Positions 58,798 through 64,000 of a stretch of DNA of 64,000 nucleotides are shown here, in pieces. The notes beneath the pieces are model-generated. The model saw only the letters and a program-made list of their open reading frames with translations. It did no database searches and was not told the DNA's origin. The stretch is from Hedera helix (Eukaryota > Streptophyta > Magnoliopsida > Apiales > Araliaceae). A program made the position numbers and the translations under genes. Each line of letters begins with the position of its first letter. Positions within the stretch are counted from its first letter, which is position 1. Location of the stretch: the NCBI GenBank assembly GCA_947179155.2, contig OX359270.1, positions 18,325,556 through 18,389,555 on the forward strand, read 5' to 3'.

Positions 58798-60269
58798 TGT
58801 GATAACCCCAAATATTATTTAACGTTGTAAATTAAATTGAGAATTAAAATTTTAATTAAGTGAATCCTTGTGATTAATTTAAATTATTATGTTACATGAT
58901 TATGTGGCTAATAGTAAGTTAATTAAAGGGAAGTCCAAAAAATAAATATATTAATGGACTAACCTGAGGATTTTGAAGTCAAGTAAATATTAAAGCAACC
59001 ATTGAATATGATAAGTTTAATTGGATTAATTAATTATGTTAATTAACATGATTATCAATATGTGATATGTGTGATTTTATAGCCCATGTATGTAATAAAA
59101 TTTTTGGGACTAGTCTCATTAATCAATTTATCAAGCCCAAGTAATTTAATTATGTGAGGGACTCGTATTCATTTAAATGTACGATAATTTTATTTATTTA
59201 TGCTAGTCCACTAAATGAATTAAGTTCTTGATATGCTAGAATATTTATTGAGGCCCAATGTTAAATTAATATGCGTCCAAAAGAAATCACATACTAGCAC
59301 AAAATTGGACCCTTTAGCTAATTAATTAAAAGTCAATTTTTTTGTCAACTTTGCTAATAATAAAAAATTGGACCAAATAAAGAGAGGTGGTCGTCTATAT
59401 TGGGGGGGGGGGGGGGGGGGGGCATGGGACCCATGTGCTAAGTGTTAAGCTTTTGATTGGTGGATGTGAAAGAAATTCCAACTTTGTTAATAATTGTATT
59501 GGTAAATGAAATTAACTAGATTGTGATATCCATACAAGTCTATTGTACTACTTTTGCTAGATTGTAACTATCACCTTCTCCATTTCATCCAAACCACCAT
59601 TTTAGAGTAGAGAGAGAAAAAGAAAGAAATGACGGAAAGAAAGAAATGATGGAAACATAACCTTACCTTGTGAAAAAGAGAAGAGAAAGCTCATATTCTT
59701 CCTAGTGACCAATTCTAGACCATCAAATGAGAGCTTTTAAGATTTCCAAAGATTCTTGAGGAGAGAAAAAGGTTCATTCCATCACCATTTGCCATCTATT
59801 TTGGAAGAAGAAGAAGGATAGCACGTAGATCTATAAGGTTTAAACTTTTCTTTGCATTTGCTCTGTCATTTTCATTGTCTTTGTTAGTTGATTATTTTTT
59901 TTGTTCCTTTCAATGGTTAGTTATGGGAGGTTATATGTTGGTGAACCATGTAGGGTTCAAAGAAATAAGGATGATTGCTTGGATGGTGATACATGATACA
60001 TATATGTATGAAATATGTTATATGCTTAAAAATGGGTTTTGGTGTGTTTTATGAACTAATGCATATACAAAACTAGTTTTTCATGCTTGGTAATAATACA
60101 TACATGTTAAGAGACTTTGTTGATGTTTAAACATGTTTATTACATATGTTAATGATCTTATGTGGCAAGAAAACCAAAGAACTAGTCAAGAAATAACATT
60201 GTAATAAAACCTTAGTTGGACAACCTACTTTGGACATGTAACAGTTTCAAACCGTAGCTAATTTTAAAA
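58798..60269 (+). repeat. LTR-like sequence with a 21-G tract
   Basis: It starts TGTGATAACCCCAAATATT at 58798, like other LTR starts in the window, and continues as AT-rich sequence with a 21-G run at 59402-59422 and a purine-rich leader-like stretch at 59600-59830. Its end, target duplication and internal region are not visible; the Athila/Tat-type LTR begins at about 60270. Confidence 0.35.
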
Positions 60270-61475
60270 ATCCGATCACAACGGGACCTAGATTTTTTGG
60301 GACCTAGTTAATATTAATGTAATAGTGCAAGTAAGAATCGATCCCACAGAGAATGATTAATTTAATTTTATGTTTTGTTAACCAAAATTGGGAGGTTTTT
60401 AATTAAAGAAATAATTTAAATAAAATTAACTAAAATAATTATGTAAGTAATTTAATGAGAAGAAAAAGGCTTGGTTTACGTCACCATTCACATTCAAGAA
60501 TTTATAACTGATTACTGACATGAGAATCACTCAATTCATATTTTAAATATTCAATGTGGAATAATTACTCCCATTCGAATAATTTTCCTATCTCTCCTTA
60601 ATTTTAGTTAAGTAGAAACAAGCAATCTAAATAACACTTACTACTAAATAATCTCAAACAAGCACTAAAGATTTAACCTAGTAGTAGCATAAAGAAATAG
60701 CGAAATCGTTAAACTAAACAACACAATCCAAACGTCTGCATTTAATTTAGATGAACATCCTTCCTAAGATAAAATAATCTTTTGATCTGCAAAACAATTA
60801 TTAAACTTAGTTGCTTCACAAATAGAAGTAGATTAATGTGAATAATAAACTAGTAGACCTCCTATAAATTAAACAAACCAATCATAAAATTAAGCACAGA
60901 AAAATATTCAATACTCAAAATATAAATTAAACAATTAAAATAAATCAGATCTCACAGTGTATAAATCTTGATGGCTTCAATAACTTAACCCAAGAAAAAT
61001 AATTTAGCTACTCATAGTTGTAGAAAACACCAAAGAATAAAAGAGAGAATTTGTCTAATGAAAATTGTATATTACATTGTATCTCAAGCCCTCTATTTAT
61101 AGGTTACAAAAACCTCATAACCTTAATAGGAAATACACTTTCCAAACCCTAATAGCATTTATAATTCAAAATAATAAAATATAAAATTCTTATTTATTTT
61201 TCTTTTCCAAATTGCAATTGGATTCCTAAATTATCCTTTAATTTATCTGCTGATGGAACGTCACGCGAAAACAAAAGCCAAACTGCCATCAACTCCAAAT
61301 TTTCTACAAAATAAAATTTATATTAATTAAAAATAAATAAAAATAATATAAAAATACTAAAAATAAAAAAATGCATTAAATTAAATAAATTACCTAAAAC
61401 ACTAAAAATACTTAAAAAATCACAAATAATTAAGCATAAAATATATAATAAATAGATATAAAAACCTACTTATCA
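60270..61475 (-). repeat. 3' LTR of the Athila/Tat-type derivative
   Basis: The minus-strand start is TGATAAGTAGGTTTTTA at 61475. The TATA box is TATAAATAGAGG (61101-61090). Near the far end, AAGAATCGATCCCACAGAGA (about 60332-60351) resembles the ATCGTTCCCACGAGG word at the same place in the other Athila LTRs. The left border is approximate. GGGACCTAG occurs twice near it. Confidence 0.75.
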
Positions 61476-62760
61476 AATACCCCCACACTTAATTCGTTGT
61501 TCGTCCTCAAGCAAAACAAAAGGAAAAATTAAAAATAATAACCAAACAACTCACTTGAGCAACAAATTAATACAAATTTCAACATCAGGCTCAAAGATTT
61601 TTTTAAATGATAACTCAAAGAAATTTTCAAAATATGCAAAGATCAAAATTTTAACATATTTATTAAACTTACTCTACTCAAGACCTTTTGTGTGTGTATG
61701 AATCCAAATGTATCAAACTAATCAAAATTCAGATAAGTTTAGGTTATTAATTACATTATAAAAGATATACAACAATACTTAATATATTTATTTTTCACAT
61801 CACTCTTAGTAAATATAGACAAATATATACCAAAAGATCAAAATGCTTCAAACAATTAGGCATACTAGGATTATTAATATCATTTTTTAAATATTTTTCT
61901 ATTTTTCTCTCCTTTTAATGGGTACATTTTATGCTCCATCTCATTTTTTTTCTTTCTTTCTATTTTTTCTTCTCTTCTTCAGTGAGTGCATTTTATGCTC
62001 CATCTCACTTTTTCATATGTTTATGAGTGAGTGCGTTTTACGCTCCATCTCAACCGACCACATACTTTTTTTCCTTCAATAATAATCCTAGAAAAATTAC
62101 CTAAATCATTTCCTCTAAATTATATTTTGTCTTATATTTCACTTCAACTAATGATTAAATAAGATATAGAGCTCAAAAATATCTTTCATAAGCATTTAAC
62201 CATATAAACTTTCTCTTAATTAAAACTAGCTCAAACAAATGGATATAAGTGCATAAAAATTTGAAGGATCTCAAATAAAGTAATAATCAACAATAAGTCA
62301 AAATTTAGACTAAGCAAAAATTTATTCATTTTCCAAAAGTTATTAAATAAAAATTAAAATTTTATCATTGGCTAAAAATTAAAATTCAATTAACTCATTG
62401 CTCAAGTGACTCATCCTAAAAATAAAATAAAAAACTATCTCATTTTCGTAGAAAACACGGTTACACTTAGCATGTGTAATAAGCCTTTAAACCTCAAGTT
62501 TACCCCAAGTGGACGAGTTTTGTTTCGTGAGGGTTTGCAGTGAATATACCCACAAAATTCAAAATTTAAAATTTTTTAAAATTCCCTAATTTTTTTTTTA
62601 AATATGACCTAAAAATAATAAAAATCCTAAATCACTTCCCCCACACTTAAAATTTATATTGTCCCCAATGTAAAGTAAATGTAAAGAAAAAACACAAATA
62701 ACTAAAATTATAAATGCAAAAATTAAAAAGAAAGAAAATTATTCTCCACTTGGGTTGCCT
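61476..62760 (-). other. 3' noncoding region with two polypurine-like tracts
   Basis: The terminal tract is AAGTGTGGGGGTAT (61490-61477) with TTGAGGACGAA before it. The internal tract is AAGTGTGGGGG (62648-62638) with TTGGGGACAA before it, 1.16 kb away. Hairpins occur at 61981-62009 and 62028-62052, with a weaker one near 61917-61943. The block around 62526-62545 (GTGAGGGTTTGCAGTGAAT) matches 21752-21770 of the first Athila element. TTGGGAGGCAACCCA near 62750 is a common post-pol word in this group. Confidence 0.7.
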
Positions 62761-62973
62761 CCCAAGCAGCACCTTTGTTTATCGTCATTGGCTTGACAAC
62801 ATGTCAAATCACTACGTCACTCCTATTTCTTGAATTTTGAGTACCCCGTCCATCACATTATTCTTCATCAGTAGATTCAATCTCATTTGCATTCGACATG
62901 AATGTTCAACTCCCTTTTCAAGTAATAAACATTGGAAATGACTTTGAAGATTCTTTAAATTTAGAATAGGATC

Positions 62974-63860
62974 CTACAAAACAAAAGATAAAAATTTGTT
63001 ATGCGTAAAAGGCAATGGAGTGGAAATAATTGCATTATTATCAAAAATTATTGGCAAAGAATTTAATGGAGCTTCATCCTCCTTCAAATCTTGGTTCAGC
63101 TCAATTGCTTCTTCTTCCTCTAACTCCAAATTATTGGTAATTGCAACCTCTAACTTTTTCTTGTTTATTTCCTCAACAACTTCCACCACCTTAGGCATGT
63201 CAACATAAAAAATAACATTATTAACACTTGTGCATTCTTTTCCACTCTTTAACACTTGTGCACTTGTATTCTCCATTGAATTAACCACCGTTTGATAAAG
63301 TACTTGTGCAGAACTTTGCTCCTCCAATTGACTGAGTGCGATTGCCATTTGTCCCATCTGTGTATTTAAATTCTGGATTCTTGTCTTCGTTTTCTGATGA
63401 AATTGCAAATTATTAGTTTCAAGTAATTTAAGCATATCCTCTAAAGACATATTAGAATTAAATGGTTGGCCTTGTTGTTGTTGGGGATATGACTGCATGT
63501 ATTGTTGATAACTTGGAAAATTCTGATTTGTAGACGGATTTATTTGTGGATTCTTATAGCCAAATTAGAATAATCCCTCCATCCCGAATTATATGCGTTT
63601 GAATATGGATCATATCTCCATTGAGGTTGACCAGGAAAACCACTTGCTATATTGACTTGTTCATAGGATTCCTCTCGACGAATGAGATACATATTAGTTG
63701 GATGTTCTACCACCCTGCAAATCCTACAAGCTTCCATTGGCTGTGCATTATCTGCAGCCAATTGACAAACAAGAGAAGTTAGATCATTAATTTATTATTC
63801 AAGAGAAGAAATAGTTACCTCATGGACATAATCATGTATGACTTCCATCCTGAACCTGCA
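62974..63860 (-). pseudogene. Residual gag and gag-protease linker
   Basis: At 63840-63540, MEVIHDYVHEV-like sequence is followed after stops by ACRICRVVEHPTNMY (a zinc knuckle with its last Cys changed to Tyr) and FPGQPQWRYDPYSNAYNSGW, a segment that follows the knuckle in Athila/Tat gag. At 63498-62974, a Gln-rich start, LEDMLKLLETNN, a coiled stretch with LNTQMGQMAIALSQLEEQ and an acidic tail lead to the place where protease should begin. The gag capsid core is missing between the primer site and the knuckle. Confidence 0.75.
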
Positions 63861-63958
63861 CAACTAAATTAAATGATGAAAACTAGAAAAATAAATTCTA
63901 AAAAAAATTACTAAATTAAATAAATATTTACAAAAGCACAAAATTAAATTAAAATTAA

Positions 63959-63976
63959 TCCCCGGCAACGGCGCCA
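63959..63976 (-). other. Primer-binding site, tRNA-Asp type (perfect)
   Basis: The minus strand reads TGGCGCCGTTGCCGGGGA, 8 nt from a probable LTR edge (TGTGATGTCACA at 63985). Confidence 0.92.
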
Positions 63977-64000
63977 AAATTTGGTGTGATGTCACAAGCA

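Larger units (their letters stand above)
60270..64000 (-). mobile_element. Pol-less Athila/Tat-type Ty3/gypsy derivative
   Basis: Minus-strand order: start of a 5' LTR at the window edge (about 63985), a perfect tRNA-Asp-type primer site (63976-63959), a shortened gag without its capsid core, a gag-protease linker, then directly the 3' noncoding region, a polypurine tract and the 3' LTR (61475 to about 60270). Protease, RT, RNase H and integrase are absent, so it is a deletion derivative that would need proteins from a relative. The outer end of the 5' LTR and the target duplication lie outside the window. Confidence 0.8.

Overview
This is repeat-rich nuclear DNA of a flowering plant, probably a eudicot. 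It is AT-rich and I recognise no host gene, rRNA or tRNA in it. Almost everything that can be identified is LTR-retrotransposon sequence, much of it nested. Lineages present are Ty3/gypsy chromoviruses (gag with zinc knuckles, pol ending in a chromodomain), Athila/Tat-type Ty3/gypsy (tRNA-Asp-type primer site), Ty1/copia, a non-autonomous element with very large LTRs (LARD-like), solo LTRs, and one hAT-type MITE. Every coding region is broken by stops or frameshifts, so all protein genes are reported as pseudogenes.

Layout. 1-850 (minus): piece of a Tat/Ogre-like pol, with a G-patch segment and a recognisable intron, running off the left edge. 846-3692: LTR-like sequence. 4536-7905 (minus): Ty1/copia pol remnant without LTRs. 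8004-45886 (minus): chromovirus A, the host of most later insertions. Its 3' LTR (8004-14174) carries a hAT MITE (8780-9361) and a 4.3 kb solo LTR (9429-13704). Its pol and gag lie at 14227-18733. An extra coiled-coil ORF between primer site and gag is split by an 11.7 kb Athila-type element (19210-30884). Its 5' LTR (31852-45886) is split by a 10.3 kb LARD-like element (34329-44621) with two 4124-bp LTRs. Chromovirus A itself abuts the gag of chromovirus B (plus strand, 45887-52171 onward), whose protease is split by a 2.2 kb solo LTR (46717-48929). 52171-60269 is a mosaic of LTR-like fragments, a copia gag scrap, poly-G and AT microsatellites. 60270-64000 (minus) is a pol-less Athila/Tat-type derivative whose 5' LTR begins at the right edge.

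Relative ages follow from nesting and LTR identity. Chromovirus B predates A; the Athila element and solo LTRs came later; the LARD is youngest (seven differences by eye between LTRs of 4124 bp). Inserts with both ends visible have target duplications: TCTAC (LARD), ACC(C/A)T (Athila), AATGC and GATAT (solo LTRs), and an 8-bp one for the hAT MITE.

The least explained signals are noncoding: paired CGCAGCTGCG palindromes, 21 bp apart, both upstream of the Athila LTR TATA box and upstream of its third ORF; a run of diverged but still-pairing hairpins just downstream of the LARD TATA box; a second polypurine-like tract about 1.15 kb inside both Athila-type elements; and hairpins shared between unrelated elements.
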